Shown here piece by piece: positions 17,692 through 27,203 of a stretch of DNA of 64,000 nt. The stretch lies in the NCBI GenBank assembly GCA_027682205.1, contig JAQDAD010000001.1, positions 868,001-932,000 on the forward strand, read 5' to 3'. The translations under genes and the position numbers were made by a program. The first letter of the stretch is position 1. Each line of letters begins with the position of its first letter. Source of the DNA: Streptococcaceae bacterium AF54-32pH5A (GTDB taxonomy: Bacteria; Bacillota; Bacilli; Lactobacillales; Streptococcaceae). The notes under the pieces were generated by a model that searched no databases, was not told the origin of the DNA, and worked only from the letters and a program-made list of their open reading frames with translations.

Positions 17692-19157
17692 TGACTTTCA
17701 ACAATAGAACCATTGAAGACTTGCACAATCTCCTTGTTTCTAAGGAAATTTCAGCAACTGAATTGACCCAAGCTACACTTGAAGATATCAAGTCTCGTGA
17801 GACATCTATCAACGCTTTTGTTACCATCGCTGAGGAGCAAGCTCTTGCTCAAGCCAAAGCCATTGATGAAACTGGAATTGATGCTGATAATGTCCTTTCA
17901 GGAATTCCACTTGCAGTTAAAGATAATATCTCTACAGACGGCATTCTTACAACTGCAGCCTCAAAAATGCTCTACAACTACGAGCCTATCTTTGATGCGA
18001 CAGCTGTTGCCAATGCAAAATCCAAGGGTATGATTGTCGTTGGGAAAACCAACATGGACGAGTTTGCCATGGGTGGATCAGGTGAAACTTCTCACTACGG
18101 TGCCACTAAAAACGCTTGGGACCAGACCAAGGTTCCTGGTGGTTCATCAAGTGGTTCAGCTGCTGCCGTAGCTTCTGGTCAAGTCCGCTTGTCACTTGGT
18201 TCTGATACTGGTGGTTCCATCCGCCAACCTGCTGCCTTCAACGGGATTGTTGGTCTCAAACCTACCTACGGAACAGTTTCTCGTTTCGGACTCATTGCCT
18301 TTGGTAGCTCATTAGACCAAATCGGACCTTTTGCTCCTACTGTTAAGGAAAATGCCCTCTTGCTCAACGCCATTGCCAGCGAAGATGCTAAAGACTCGAC
18401 TTCTGCTCCTGTCCGCATTGCTGACTTTGCTTCAAAAATCGGTCAAGACATCAAGGGCATGAAAATCGCTTTGCCTAAGGAATACCTCGGTGAAGGAATT
18501 GACCCAGAGGTTAAGGAAACCATCCTCAACGCAGCCAAACACTTTGAGAAACTTGGCGCTATCGTCGAAGAAGTGAGCCTTCCCCACTCAAAATACGGTG
18601 TTGCCGTTTACTACATCATCGCTTCATCTGAAGCTTCATCAAACTTGCAACGCTTTGACGGTATCCGTTACGGCTACCGCGCAGAGGATGCGACTAATCT
18701 TGATGAAATCTATGTAAACAGCCGTAGCCAAGGTTTTGGTGAAGAGGTTAAACGCCGTATCATGCTGGGTACTTTCAGCCTTTCATCAGGTTACTACGAT
18801 GCCTACTACAAGAAAGCTGGTCAGGTTCGTACACTCATCATTCAAGATTTCGAAAAAGTCTTCGCGGATTACGACTTGATTTTGGGACCAACTGCACCAA
18901 GCGTTGCCTATGACTTGGACTCGCTCAACCACGACCCAGTTGCCATGTACTTGGCTGACCTCTTGACTATTCCTGTCAACTTAGCTGGTCTCCCAGGAAT
19001 TTCTATTCCTGCCGGATTCTCTCAAGGTCTCCCAGTAGGATTGCAATTGATCGGTCCTAAATACTCAGAAGAGACCATTTACCAAGCTGCTGCTGCTTTT
19101 GAAGCGACAACAGACTACCACAAACAACAACCCGTGATTTTTGGAGGTGATAACTAA
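17691..19157 (+). CDS. gatA: Asp-tRNA(Asn)/Glu-tRNA(Gln) amidotransferase subunit A
   Basis: GatA is the amidase subunit that frees ammonia from glutamine for conversion of Glu-tRNA(Gln) to Gln-tRNA(Gln). The Ser-cisSer-Lys triad regions are visible: Lys in PLAVKDNIS (about 73-81), [14 protein letters not shown] (about 153-166) and the nucleophile region [10 protein letters not shown] (about 174-183). At 488 residues it has the normal length. Its neighbours gatC and gatB overlap it by single bases, so the three subunits are co-translated. Confidence 0.97.
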   Translation: MTFNNRTIEDLHNLLVSKEISATELTQATLEDIKSRETSINAFVTIAEEQALAQAKAIDETGIDADNVLSGIPLAVKDNISTDGILTTAASKMLYNYEPIFDATAVANAKSKGMIVVGKTNMDEFAMGGSGETSHYGATKNAWDQTKVPGGSSSGSAAAVASGQVRLSLGSDTGGSIRQPAAFNGIVGLKPTYGTVSRFGLIAFGSSLDQIGPFAPTVKENALLLNAIASEDAKDSTSAPVRIADFASKIGQDIKGMKIALPKEYLGEGIDPEVKETILNAAKHFEKLGAIVEEVSLPHSKYGVAVYYIIASSEASSNLQRFDGIRYGYRAEDATNLDEIYVNSRSQGFGEEVKRRIMLGTFSLSSGYYDAYYKKAGQVRTLIIQDFEKVFADYDLILGPTAPSVAYDLDSLNHDPVAMYLADLLTIPVNLAGLPGISIPAGFSQGLPVGLQLIGPKYSEETIYQAAAAFEATTDYHKQQPVIFGGDN

Positions 19158-20599
19158 TGAACTTTGAAACAGTTATTGGACTTGAAGTCCACGTAGAGCT
19201 CAACACCAATTCAAAAATCTTCTCACCTACTTCTGCTCACTTTGGAAACGACCAAAATGCCAACACTAACGTGATTGACTGGTCTTTCCCAGGAGTTCTG
19301 CCAGTTCTCAACAAAGGGGTTGTTGATGCTGGTATCAAGGCTGCTCTTGCCCTCAACATGGACATCCACAAGCACATGCACTTTGACCGCAAGAACTACT
19401 TCTATCCTGATAACCCAAAAGCCTACCAAATTTCTCAGTTTGATGAGCCAATCGGCTACAACGGCTGGATTGAAGTGGAGCTAGAAGACGGAACAACCAA
19501 GAAAATCGGTATCGAACGTGCTCATCTGGAAGAAGATGCTGGTAAGAACACCCACGGTACAGATGGCTACTCTTACGTTGACCTCAACCGCCAAGGTGTG
19601 CCCTTGATTGAGATTGTATCTGAGGCTGACATGCGTTCTCCTGAAGAAGCCTACGCTTATCTGACAGCCCTCAAGGAAGTCATCCAGTACGCTGGTATTT
19701 CTGACGTTAAGATGGAAGAAGGTTCTATGCGTGTGGATGCCAATATCTCCCTTCGTCCTTATGGTCAAGAGAAATTCGGTACCAAGACTGAGTTGAAAAA
19801 CCTCAACTCCTTCTCCAATGTCCGTAAAGGTCTTGAATACGAAGTCCAACGTCAAGCTGAAATCCTTCGCTCAGGTGGTCAAATTCGCCAAGAAACTCGC
19901 CGTTACGATGAAGCTAACAAGGCAACCATCCTCATGCGTGTCAAGGAAGGTGCTGCAGACTACCGCTACTTCCCAGAACCAGATCTACCCCTCTTTGAAA
20001 TCTCAGACGAGTGGATTGAGGAAATGCGAACAGAATTGCCAGAGTTTCCAAAGGAACGCCGTGCGCGCTACGTATCTGACCTTGGCTTGTCAGACTACGA
20101 TGCTAGCCAGTTGACAGCAAACAAAGTCACTTCTGATTTCTTTGAAAAAGCGGTGGCTCTTGGTGGCAATGCTAAGCAAGTCTCAAACTGGCTCCAAGGT
20201 GAAGTCGCTCAATTCTTGAATGCCGAAGGCAAAACTCTCGAACAAATCGAGTTAACACCAGAAAACTTGGTTGAAATGATTGCCATCATCGAAGACGGCA
20301 CTATTTCTTCTAAGATTGCCAAAAATGTCTTTGTTCATCTAGCTAAAAATGGCGGTGGAGCGCGTGAATACGTCGAAAAAGCAGGTTTGGTGCAAATCTC
20401 AGATCCAGCTATCTTGATTCCAATCATCCACCAAGTCTTTGCCGATAACGAAGCCGCTGTCGCCGACTTCAAGTCAGGCAAACGCAACGCAGACAAGGCT
20501 TTCACAGGATTCCTCATGAAGGCAACCAAAGGCCAAGCCAACCCACAAGTTGCCCTTAAACTGCTTGCCCAGGAATTGGCGAAGTTGAAAGAAAACTAG
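19157..20599 (+). CDS. gatB: Asp-tRNA(Asn)/Glu-tRNA(Gln) amidotransferase subunit B
   Basis: GatB is the kinase/transamidase subunit that phosphorylates the mischarged aminoacyl group and binds tRNA. The N-terminal cradle starts [15 protein letters not shown] and includes [12 protein letters not shown] and the HLEEDAGK block. The C-terminal helical and YqeY-like tail (from about 330) ends [14 protein letters not shown]. The 480-residue length is normal. It ends 4 bp before the stem of a strong terminator. Confidence 0.97.
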   Translation: MNFETVIGLEVHVELNTNSKIFSPTSAHFGNDQNANTNVIDWSFPGVLPVLNKGVVDAGIKAALALNMDIHKHMHFDRKNYFYPDNPKAYQISQFDEPIGYNGWIEVELEDGTTKKIGIERAHLEEDAGKNTHGTDGYSYVDLNRQGVPLIEIVSEADMRSPEEAYAYLTALKEVIQYAGISDVKMEEGSMRVDANISLRPYGQEKFGTKTELKNLNSFSNVRKGLEYEVQRQAEILRSGGQIRQETRRYDEANKATILMRVKEGAADYRYFPEPDLPLFEISDEWIEEMRTELPEFPKERRARYVSDLGLSDYDASQLTANKVTSDFFEKAVALGGNAKQVSNWLQGEVAQFLNAEGKTLEQIELTPENLVEMIAIIEDGTISSKIAKNVFVHLAKNGGGAREYVEKAGLVQISDPAILIPIIHQVFADNEAAVADFKSGKRNADKAFTGFLMKATKGQANPQVALKLLAQELAKLKEN

Positions 20600-20603
20600 A
20601 CAG

Positions 20604-20633
20604 AAAAAAACCAGCCCTGAGGTTGGTTTTTTT
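20604..20633 (+). terminator. Terminator after gatB
   Basis: A 13-bp stem with one G-U pair, AAAAAAACCAGCC / GGTTGGTTTTTTT, has loop ctga. Confidence 0.85.
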
Positions 20634-20683
20634 CTTCTCTACCAGCTCCCAATAACTATTTTGGCTTTATTTCCAGAATATTT

Positions 20684-20694
20684 TATGGTAAAAT
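20684..20694 (+). promoter_or_regulatory. Extended -10 promoter for efp-yqhY-nusB
   Basis: The TATGGTAAAAT motif is the same as at gatC, 34 bp before the efp ATG. Confidence 0.6.
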
Positions 20695-20728
20695 GAAGAG
20701 TAATAATATTTATTAAAGAGGTAAAAAC

Positions 20729-21289
20729 ATGATTGAAGCAAGTAAATTAAAGGCTGGTATGACCTTTGAAACAGCTGACGGAAAATTGATTCGCGTTTTG
20801 GAGGCTAGCCACCACAAACCAGGTAAAGGAAACACGATCATGCGTATGAAATTGCGTGATGTCCGTACTGGTTCTACATTTGACACAAGCTATCGTCCAG
20901 AGGAAAAATTTGAACAAGCCATCATCGAGACTGTTCCAGCTCAATACTTGTACAAAATGGATGACACAGCTTACTTCATGAATACAGAAACTTACGACCA
21001 ATACGAAATCCCTGTAGTCAATGTTGAAAACGAGTTGCTTTACATCCTTGAAAACTCAGAAGTGAAGATCCAATTCTATGGAACTGAAGTGATCGGTGTA
21101 ACAGTTCCTACTACTGTTGAATTGACAGTTGCAGAAACTCAACCATCTATCAAAGGTGCTACTGTTACAGGTTCTGGTAAGCCAGCAACGATGGAAACTG
21201 GACTTGTCGTAAACGTTCCAGACTTCATCGAAGCAGGACAAAAACTCGTTATCAACACTGCAGAAGGAACTTACGTTTCTCGTGCCTAA
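20729..21289 (+). CDS. efp: Elongation factor P
   Basis: EF-P enters the ribosomal E site and rescues stalling at polyproline. The N-terminal KOW-like domain carries the tip loop HHKPGKGN (about 28-35), whose lysine is the position modified or contacting the P-site tRNA in the family. Two OB domains follow, ending in the EF-P signature [19 protein letters not shown] (about 161-179). At 186 residues it has the normal length. yqhY and nusB follow on the same strand. Confidence 0.97.
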   Translation: MIEASKLKAGMTFETADGKLIRVLEASHHKPGKGNTIMRMKLRDVRTGSTFDTSYRPEEKFEQAIIETVPAQYLYKMDDTAYFMNTETYDQYEIPVVNVENELLYILENSEVKIQFYGTEVIGVTVPTTVELTVAETQPSIKGATVTGSGKPATMETGLVVNVPDFIEAGQKLVINTAEGTYVSRA

Positions 21290-21310
21290 TCTCTAGAAAG
21301 AGGTCATTCT

Positions 21311-21700
21311 ATGGGAATTGAAGAACAACTTGGTGAAATCGTTATCGCCCCACGTGTACTTGAAAAAATCATTGCTATTGCTACAGCAAAAGTAGAGGGT
21401 GTTCACTCTTTTTCAAACAAATCAGTATCTGACACCCTTTCAAAACTTTCTCTCGGCCGTGGCGTTTATCTTAAAAACGTGGACGAAGAACTCACAGCAG
21501 ATATCTATCTCTACCTTGAATACGGAGTAAAAGTTCCTAAGGTAGCTGTTGCTATCCAGAAAGCTGTCAAAGATGCTGTCCGCAATATGGCTGATGTAGA
21601 GCTCGCTGCTATCAATATCCACGTTGCAGGTATCGTTCCAGATAAAACACCAAAACCAGAATTGAAAGATCTGTTTGACGAGGACTTCCTCAATGACTAG
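21311..21700 (+). CDS. yqhY: Asp23/Gls24 family envelope stress protein (YqhY)
   Basis: This is an Asp23-family protein. In Firmicutes YqhY sits beside the acetyl-CoA carboxylase or nusB genes and has been linked to control of fatty-acid precursor supply. The core IVIAPRVLEKIIAIATAKVEGVHSF (in two parts, about 10-35) and YGVKVPKVAVAIQKAVKDAV block (about 70-90) identify the family. It is 129 residues with no signal peptide. Its stop overlaps the nusB start (8 bp). Confidence 0.92.
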   Translation: MGIEEQLGEIVIAPRVLEKIIAIATAKVEGVHSFSNKSVSDTLSKLSLGRGVYLKNVDEELTADIYLYLEYGVKVPKVAVAIQKAVKDAVRNMADVELAAINIHVAGIVPDKTPKPELKDLFDEDFLND

Positions 21701-22115
21701 TCCACTATTAGAATCTAGACGTGAGCTCCGTAAGTGCGCCTTTCAAGCCCTTATGAGTCTGGAGTTTGATACAGACGTCGAAACTGCTTGTCGTTTCGCC
21801 TATACTCATGATCGTGAAGATACGGATGTGCAACTTCCAGCCTTTTTGACAGAGCTAGTTTCTGGTGTTCAAGCTAAAAAGGGAGAACTAGACAAGCAAA
21901 TCACACAGCATTTAAAAGCAGGTTGGACCATTGAACGCTTAACGCTCGTTGAGAGAAACCTCCTTCGCTTGGGTGTCTTTGAAATCACTTCATTTGATAC
22001 CCCTCAATTGGTTGCTGTTAACGAAGCTATCGAGCTTGCAAAGGACTTTTCAGATCAAAAGTCTGCCCGCTTTATCAATGGACTGCTCAGCCAGTTTGTA
22101 ACAGAAGAACAGTAA
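21693..22115 (+). CDS. nusB: Transcription antitermination factor NusB
   Basis: NusB binds boxA RNA with S10 and supports antitermination of rRNA operons. I use the ATG at 21693 (MTSPLLESRRELRKCAFQ, 140 residues), which overlaps the end of yqhY. The helical family signatures are RRELRKCAFQALMSLEF and, in the C-terminal half, LTLVERNLLRLGVFEI and AVNEAIELAKDFSDQKSARF. A strong terminator follows. Confidence 0.96.
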   Translation: MTSPLLESRRELRKCAFQALMSLEFDTDVETACRFAYTHDREDTDVQLPAFLTELVSGVQAKKGELDKQITQHLKAGWTIERLTLVERNLLRLGVFEITSFDTPQLVAVNEAIELAKDFSDQKSARFINGLLSQFVTEEQ

Positions 22116-22119
22116 ATAG

Positions 22120-22152
22120 AAAAAGTGTTTGACAGACATCAAACACTTTTTT
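22120..22152 (+). terminator. Terminator after nusB
   Basis: A perfect 13-bp stem, AAAAAGTGTTTGA / TCAAACACTTTTT, has loop cagaca. It can also act on the convergent CPBP gene. Confidence 0.85.
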
Positions 22153-22164
22153 CTTTGCCTCCCA

Positions 22165-22887
22165 CTATCTAAAAAAGTGGTAATAGATATAATTGTAAAT
22201 AAAAATCCAGATAGGTTTTGCATGATTGAGAAAGTTGAAAGAACTATGACAGAGAATGGTCAATCGTAGATTAGATGTATAACGATAGATAAGAGCGAAA
22301 AAGAGACCAATCAGACTATAATATAATAAACTAATTGGGTCTCGGTGAGATAGTATCAAATGACTGAGTCCAAAGATAAGGCCTGATAAGATGACATCTA
22401 AATAATACTTTGACTGGGGAAAAAAGGTGTTCATAAAATACCCTCTATGAATCAGTTCCTCTAATATAGGTCCGACGACTACTGTTAAACTAAAACTGAG
22501 AACAGTTGATAGAAAAGTTGATTGTCCATTTGAAAGAACCACGGTAAAATACTCATCATGAATATTCCTATGATTAATCAAATGAGCATAGCGTGCCCAA
22601 AAATTACCGAGAATCTGATGAACCACATAACATGCAAAAAAGTAGAAGATAGTTGACCAGTTCCAGCTCTTTTTCTCAAAGATAAAGAGCATCTTTATCT
22701 TTTTTAACCACCAAATTAATAGAAGGAAATTTCCTACTAATCCCATTGTTAAAATAAGAGAGTAGACATCAGCGCCTAACCCTAAAATTATCGTCACATA
22801 CAATCCAATTGTTTGTGGTAAATAGGTAGATAGTAAAATAATAAGCAAAAATATTCCAAATTGTCTTAGTTTCTTTGTGTTTCTCAT
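22165..22887 (-). CDS. CPBP family intramembrane glutamic endopeptidase (Abi), probable immunity or processing protein
   Basis: This polytopic membrane protein of 240 residues has about seven or eight hydrophobic segments. The CPBP/Rce1 catalytic motifs are all visible in order: EELIHR (EExxxR, about 147-152), FGLSHLILSH (FxxxH, about 172-181) and HSSFN (HxxxN/B, about 225-229). CPBP proteins in streptococcal bacteriocin loci such as blp act in self-immunity or peptide maturation. Here the gene directly follows a double-glycine peptide gene (18 bp gap, same strand), which supports that kind of role. Substrate and role are inferred. Confidence 0.85.
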   Translation of the reverse strand: MRNTKKLRQFGIFLLIILLSTYLPQTIGLYVTIILGLGADVYSLILTMGLVGNFLLLIWWLKKIKMLFIFEKKSWNWSTIFYFFACYVVHQILGNFWARYAHLINHRNIHDEYFTVVLSNGQSTFLSTVLSFSLTVVVGPILEELIHRGYFMNTFFPQSKYYLDVILSGLIFGLSHLILSHRDPISLLYYSLIGLFFALIYRYTSNLRLTILCHSSFNFLNHAKPIWIFIYNYIYYHFFR

Positions 22888-22905
22888 CGTACTTTTTTTG
22901 AAAGA

Positions 22906-23091
22906 TTATCCTGCTCGGAAACTATACTTCCAAGTATCCCTATAAGAATTAAGTGCCCCTTGCCCCATATAGGGAGCAAATTCTCTATAATATAACCATC
23001 TACCATAACCATCTTCGCAAACAGCAAAACCGCCTGAAACTTGGTCTAAGTCTTCTGACGAAAAAACTGTAAATGTATCTGGACCTGTCAT
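22906..23091 (-). CDS. Small double-glycine leader peptide (bacteriocin- or pheromone-like)
   Basis: This is a 61-residue peptide with a 21-residue leader ending LDQVSGG, the double-glycine site cleaved and exported by ABC peptidase transporters (ComA/BlpA type). The predicted mature peptide is 40 residues. It is rich in aromatics (Tyr, Trp, Phe), has one cysteine (FAVCEDGYG) and ends YSFRAG. I do not recognise the mature sequence. The start at 23091 is set by GAAGG 9 bp upstream; a longer open frame back to 23238 runs through the accA terminator. It has its own promoter and is followed by a CPBP gene. Confidence 0.75.
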   Translation of the reverse strand: MTGPDTFTVFSSEDLDQVSGGFAVCEDGYGRWLYYREFAPYMGQGALNSYRDTWKYSFRAG

Positions 23092-23155
23092 ATTAAGTAC
23101 CTTCTTAAAATAGATTGTTGTAGACTTACATTTATAGTATACTTCTTTTTTATCT

Positions 23156-23184
23156 ATTTTATAGTCCATCTCCTCAACTGTCAA
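23156..23184 (-). promoter_or_regulatory. Promoter for the double-glycine peptide and CPBP genes
   Basis: On the minus strand TTGACA (23179-23184) is 17 bp from TAAAAT (23156-23161), about 65 bp before the peptide start. No obvious ComE- or BlpR-type direct repeat is present. Confidence 0.6.
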
Positions 23185-23212
23185 TTTTTCACCCTGAATG
23201 GCATTTTTCCAT

Positions 23213-23239
23213 AAAAAATGAGACCTTTCTGGTCTCATT
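23213..23239 (-). terminator. Terminator after accA
   Basis: On the minus strand a perfect 9-bp stem AATGAGACC / GGTCTCATT is followed by TTTT. It ends the fab/acc operon and separates it from the peptide locus. Confidence 0.85.
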
Positions 23240-23248
23240 AAGTCATTC

Positions 23249-24016
23249 TTAGTATTTTCTAAAGCGTTGGTAACGTTCTTCGAGGAGCTGTTCCAAGGCT
23301 AAGCCTTGCAAGCGGTCAAGCTCTGCACGCAATTCATTTTTAACGCGAGCTTGCAGTTCCTTACTGGAAAGCCCTGCTTCTGATATTACCTTGTCTACGA
23401 TTCCCATTTCTAGGAGTTCGTGTGAAGTGATCTTCATCAACTCTGCCGCCTCCATAGCACGGCTCCCATCCTTCCAAAGGATAGAGGCAAAGCCTTCTGG
23501 ACTGAGCACGGCATAGATCGAATTTTCCAGCATCCAGACACGGTCAGCAACGGCTAGTGCTAATGCACCTCCAGACCCTCCTTCACCGATAATAATCGCG
23601 ATGATTGGAACCTTGAGGTCGCTCATTTCCATCAGATTTCGAGCGATTGCTTCCCCTTGTCCACGTTCCTCAGCTCCAACACCTGGGTAAGCTCCAGCAG
23701 TGTTGATGAAGGTTACAACTGGGCGACCAAATTTTTCTGCCTGTTTCATCAGGCGCAAGGCCTTACGATAACCTTCTGGATGAGGTTGTCCGAAATTCCG
23801 TTTGAGGTTGTCATGAAGACTTTTTCCCTTTTGGATTCCAACGACAGTTACTGCTTGATCACCTAACCAGCCAATTCCACCAATGACCGCACCATCATCT
23901 CTGAAAGAGCGGTCTCCATGCAATTCGATAAATTCATCGAAGATTCCATTGGCAAAATCAAGGGCTGTCAAGCGACTTTGCTCGCGTGCCTCTCTGACTA
24001 TTTTTGCAATATTCAT
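23249..24016 (-). CDS. accA: Acetyl-CoA carboxylase carboxyltransferase subunit alpha
   Basis: AccA is half of the carboxyltransferase that moves CO2 from carboxybiotin to acetyl-CoA, making malonyl-CoA. The crotonase-fold core shows [20 protein letters not shown] (about 107-126) and [20 protein letters not shown] (about 144-163). At 255 residues it is the short Gram-positive form. Its ATG overlaps the accD stop by 4 bp, as expected for a fixed A2D2 complex. It is the last gene of the fatty-acid operon. Confidence 0.97.
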   Translation of the reverse strand: MNIAKIVREAREQSRLTALDFANGIFDEFIELHGDRSFRDDGAVIGGIGWLGDQAVTVVGIQKGKSLHDNLKRNFGQPHPEGYRKALRLMKQAEKFGRPVVTFINTAGAYPGVGAEERGQGEAIARNLMEMSDLKVPIIAIIIGEGGSGGALALAVADRVWMLENSIYAVLSPEGFASILWKDGSRAMEAAELMKITSHELLEMGIVDKVISEAGLSSKELQARVKNELRAELDRLQGLALEQLLEERYQRFRKY

Positions 24017-24879
24017 CCGCGACTTCCTCCATGCAATCTCACTAATTTAGCAATTGTATCTGGTAGTTCTCTACGTTTGACAATTGCATCAACAAATCCA
24101 TGTTCAAGCAGGAACTCTGCTTTTTGGAAGTCATCCGGCAAGGTCTCACGAACTGTATTTTCAATAACACGACGCCCTGCAAAACCAACCAAACTCTGGG
24201 GCTCTGCTAGGATAATGTCACCCTCCATGGCAAAGGAAGCAGTCACTCCACCTGTTGTCGGATCCGTCAAAATCGTCAGGTAAAAAAGGCCTGCCTTAGA
24301 ATGGCGTTGAACTGCCGCAGAAATCTTAGCCATTTGCATTAAACTCATGATTCCCTCTTGCATGCGGGCTCCACCAGAAGCTGTGAAGAGTACAACTGGT
24401 AAGTTTTCTACCGTTGCATACTCAAACAAGCGCGTGATTTTTTCACCCACAACGGTTCCCATAGAAGCCATGATAAAGTTAGAATCCATGATCCCAAGGG
24501 CAACTTTTTGTCCCTTGATGCTAGCTGTACCAGTCAGTACTGCTTCATCCAAACCTGTCTTTTCACGCATAGTAGCCAGTTTTTTCTGGTAGCCAGGAAA
24601 GTTTAATGGATCTTGAGTTTCAATACCTGTAAACATCTCCACAAAGCTGTCAGAATCAATCGTCAAAGCCAAGCGTTCCTGAGCTGAAATACGGAAAGTA
24701 TAGCTACAGTGTGGACAAATTCGTTCGCTCCCGAGATCCTTTTGGTAAATGGTGTGTTTGCAACCAGGACACTGGGAGAAGAGTTCATCCGGAACCTCAG
24801 GTTTGGCTTGTGGCGCCTGCCTTACGGAACGGTTGGGATTGATCCGAATATACTTATCCTTTTTACTAAATAGAGCCAT
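24013..24879 (-). CDS. accD: Acetyl-CoA carboxylase carboxyltransferase subunit beta
   Basis: AccD is the partner carboxyltransferase subunit. An N-terminal four-cysteine zinc ribbon is visible (CPGC at about 37-40 and CPHC at about 56-59), then the crotonase core with [12 protein letters not shown] (about 162-173) and [18 protein letters not shown] (about 197-214). The 288-residue length is normal. It follows accC by 35 bp. Confidence 0.97.
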   Translation of the reverse strand: MALFSKKDKYIRINPNRSVRQAPQAKPEVPDELFSQCPGCKHTIYQKDLGSERICPHCSYTFRISAQERLALTIDSDSFVEMFTGIETQDPLNFPGYQKKLATMREKTGLDEAVLTGTASIKGQKVALGIMDSNFIMASMGTVVGEKITRLFEYATVENLPVVLFTASGGARMQEGIMSLMQMAKISAAVQRHSKAGLFYLTILTDPTTGGVTASFAMEGDIILAEPQSLVGFAGRRVIENTVRETLPDDFQKAEFLLEHGFVDAIVKRRELPDTIAKLVRLHGGSRG

Positions 24880-24914
24880 AACTCCCCCTTTTAGTTCTCA
24901 TACTGTTTGAAAGT

Positions 24915-26282
24915 CTATTCTTTTTCTTGGTATTTTGGCAAGAAAGTTTCCATCAAGAAGGAAGTATCATAGTCACCAGCGATAACTCGGCGGTCTGAAA
25001 TCAGATCCAATTGGAAGTCTGCATTGGTTTGCACTCCTTCTATATCAAGTTCATAAAGTGCCCGTTGCATCTTCATTAATGCATCAAAACGATTCTCCCC
25101 ATGAACAATGATTTTGGCAATCATACTATCATAGTAAGGGGGAATGGTATAACCTGGATAAACTGCTGAGTCCACGCGCAACCCAACTCCACCACTTGGT
25201 AGATAGAGATTGGTAATTTTCCCTGGACTTGGAGCAAAGTTAAATGCTGGATTTTCTGCATTGATCCGGCACTCGATAGCATGACCTCGTAGAACGATAT
25301 CTTCTTGTTTGAAAGGCAAAGGTTGCCCCGCCGCAATGCGAATCTGCTCCTTGACGATATCCACACCTGAAACAAACTCAGTCACTGGGTGTTCTACTTG
25401 CACACGCGTATTCATTTCCATGAAGTAGAAATTGCCACTGGCTTCATCGAGAAGAAATTCAATCGTCCCTGCATTTTCATAGCCAACAGACTCCGCTGCA
25501 CGAACGGCTGCAGCACCAATTTCATGACGAAGAGTTTTTCCAATCGCAATAGATGGGCTTTCTTCTAAGACCTTTTGGTTATTCCGTTGGAGTGAACAAT
25601 CCCGTTCACCAAGATGGACAACATGTCCCTCTTGGTCAGCAAGGATTTGGACCTCGATATGACGAGCTGGATAAATCACACGCTCAAGATACATAGCGCC
25701 ATTTCCAAAATTGGCCTTGGCTTCACTGGATGCTGTCTCAAAGGCTGCGACCAAGTCTTCTGCCTTTTCAACCTTACGAATCCCTTTTCCACCACCACCT
25801 GCCGATGCCTTGAGCATGACCGGATAACCAATCTTTTCTGCAACTGCAAGTGCCTCTTCAGCCGTGTGAACTTCACCATCAGATCCTGGGATAACTGGAA
25901 CCCCAGCCTTGATCATTTGCTCACGCGCATTGATCTTATCTCCCATGGTATCCATCACGGCCCCAGAAGGACCGATGAACTTAATTCCCACTTCGTCACA
26001 CATAGTGGCAAACTTGGAATTCTCACTAAGAAATCCAAAACCTGGATGGATGGCTTCTGCCTCTGTCAATACTGCAGCCGATAAAATAGCGTTGATATTG
26101 AGATAAGACTCTGTCGCCTTACCAGGTCCGATACAGATAGCTTCATCCGCTAGGAGTGTGTGAAGAGCTTCCTTATCAGCAGTTGAATAGACTGCTACAG
26201 TCGCAATGCCCAATTCACGCGCAGCTCGAATAATGCGAACCGCAATCTCACCACGGTTGGCAATCAAAATTTTACGAAACAT
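24915..26282 (-). CDS. accC: Acetyl-CoA carboxylase biotin carboxylase subunit
   Basis: AccC carboxylates the biotin on AccB with ATP and bicarbonate. It is an ATP-grasp enzyme: the N-terminus is MFRKILIANRGEIAVRIIRA, the glycine-rich loop is KASAGGGGKGIR (about 157-168), and the catalytic block is EMNTRVQVEHPVTE (about 286-299). At 455 residues it has the normal length. It sits between fabZ and accD. Confidence 0.97.
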   Translation of the reverse strand: MFRKILIANRGEIAVRIIRAARELGIATVAVYSTADKEALHTLLADEAICIGPGKATESYLNINAILSAAVLTEAEAIHPGFGFLSENSKFATMCDEVGIKFIGPSGAVMDTMGDKINAREQMIKAGVPVIPGSDGEVHTAEEALAVAEKIGYPVMLKASAGGGGKGIRKVEKAEDLVAAFETASSEAKANFGNGAMYLERVIYPARHIEVQILADQEGHVVHLGERDCSLQRNNQKVLEESPSIAIGKTLRHEIGAAAVRAAESVGYENAGTIEFLLDEASGNFYFMEMNTRVQVEHPVTEFVSGVDIVKEQIRIAAGQPLPFKQEDIVLRGHAIECRINAENPAFNFAPSPGKITNLYLPSGGVGLRVDSAVYPGYTIPPYYDSMIAKIIVHGENRFDALMKMQRALYELDIEGVQTNADFQLDLISDRRVIAGDYDTSFLMETFLPKYQEKE

Positions 26283-26293
26283 GGAGAACCTCC

Positions 26294-26716
26294 TTAGTTT
26301 CCAATTGCAAAGGTAAGAGTACCACTCGCTGCAAGCTTGCCATCCACTTCAGCCTTTGCTTCAACCACAGCAATCGTACCACGACGTTTCACAAAGGTAG
26401 CCGTCATGACTAATTGATCACCTGGTACAACTTGCTTCTTAAACTTGACCTTGTCCATGCCAGCGTAAAAGACCAGCTTTCCTTTGTTTTCAGGCTTGGA
26501 CAATTCCAAGACACCAGCTGTTTGCGCCAAGGCTTCCATGATAAGAACACCTGGCATAACTGGGTATTGAGGAAAATGACCATTAAAGAAAGGTTCGTTG
26601 ATAGTGACATTTTTAATGGCAACAATAGTATCTTCACTCACTTCCAAGACACGATCCACTAGTAGCATCGGGTAGCGATGGGGTAGCGCTTCTTTAATTC
26701 CTTGAATATCGATCAT
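26294..26716 (-). CDS. fabZ: 3-hydroxyacyl-ACP dehydratase FabZ
   Basis: FabZ dehydrates beta-hydroxyacyl-ACP in each elongation cycle. This is a hot-dog fold with the catalytic region [20 protein letters not shown] (about 46-65), where the His and Glu are the family's catalytic pair. The 140-residue length is normal. Its start overlaps the accB stop (ATGA). Confidence 0.97.
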   Translation of the reverse strand: MIDIQGIKEALPHRYPMLLVDRVLEVSEDTIVAIKNVTINEPFFNGHFPQYPVMPGVLIMEALAQTAGVLELSKPENKGKLVFYAGMDKVKFKKQVVPGDQLVMTATFVKRRGTIAVVEAKAEVDGKLAASGTLTFAIGN

Positions 26717-27201
26717 TTGATACGTACCAATCCTTTACCGAACTCAACCATTTCTTCGTTAGAAACAAGAATTTCCGTTACCACACCATCCTTAGGTGCC
26801 GGAATTTCATTCATGACTTTCATAGCTTCGATGATTACTAAAGTCTGGCCTTTCTTGACACTGTCACCAACCGTCACAAAGGCAGGTTTATCTGGTCCAG
26901 CAGCCAAGTAAGCAACTCCAACAAGTGGGCTTTCAACAACATCTCCCTCTGGAGCAACAGTCGTTTCAGCTGGAGCTGGTGCTTCTTCCACTACACTTTC
27001 TACTGGAGTTGAAGGGGCAGAAACTACTGGACTTGTAGCTGCCGCAGTTGGTGCTGGAGCAACTGGAGCAGGCGCTTCAGAAGCCATTCTAGCTTCATTC
27101 TTACTGAATTGCAATTCGTCCGTTCCGTTTTTATAAGAAAATTCTCTCAAACTTGATTGGTCAAATTGAGCCATCAAGTCCTTGATCTCATTTAAATTCA
27201 T
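26713..27201 (-). CDS. accB: Acetyl-CoA carboxylase biotin carboxyl carrier protein
   Basis: AccB carries biotin between the carboxylase and transferase sites. The C-terminal biotinyl domain holds the attachment motif EAMKVMNEI (Lys at about 128). An Ala/Pro-rich flexible linker (about 40-85, many APAPxA units) joins it to the N-terminal helix. The 162-residue length is normal. It lies between fabF and fabZ. Confidence 0.97.
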   Translation of the reverse strand: MNLNEIKDLMAQFDQSSLREFSYKNGTDELQFSKNEARMASEAPAPVAPAPTAAATSPVVSAPSTPVESVVEEAPAPAETTVAPEGDVVESPLVGVAYLAAGPDKPAFVTVGDSVKKGQTLVIIEAMKVMNEIPAPKDGVVTEILVSNEEMVEFGKGLVRIK

Positions 27202-27203
27202 AA

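Noticed and set aside
23092..23238. N-terminal extension of the double-glycine peptide frame
   Set aside because: It begins inside the accA terminator and spans the peptide's own promoter. The leader logic and ribosome site fix the start at 23091.
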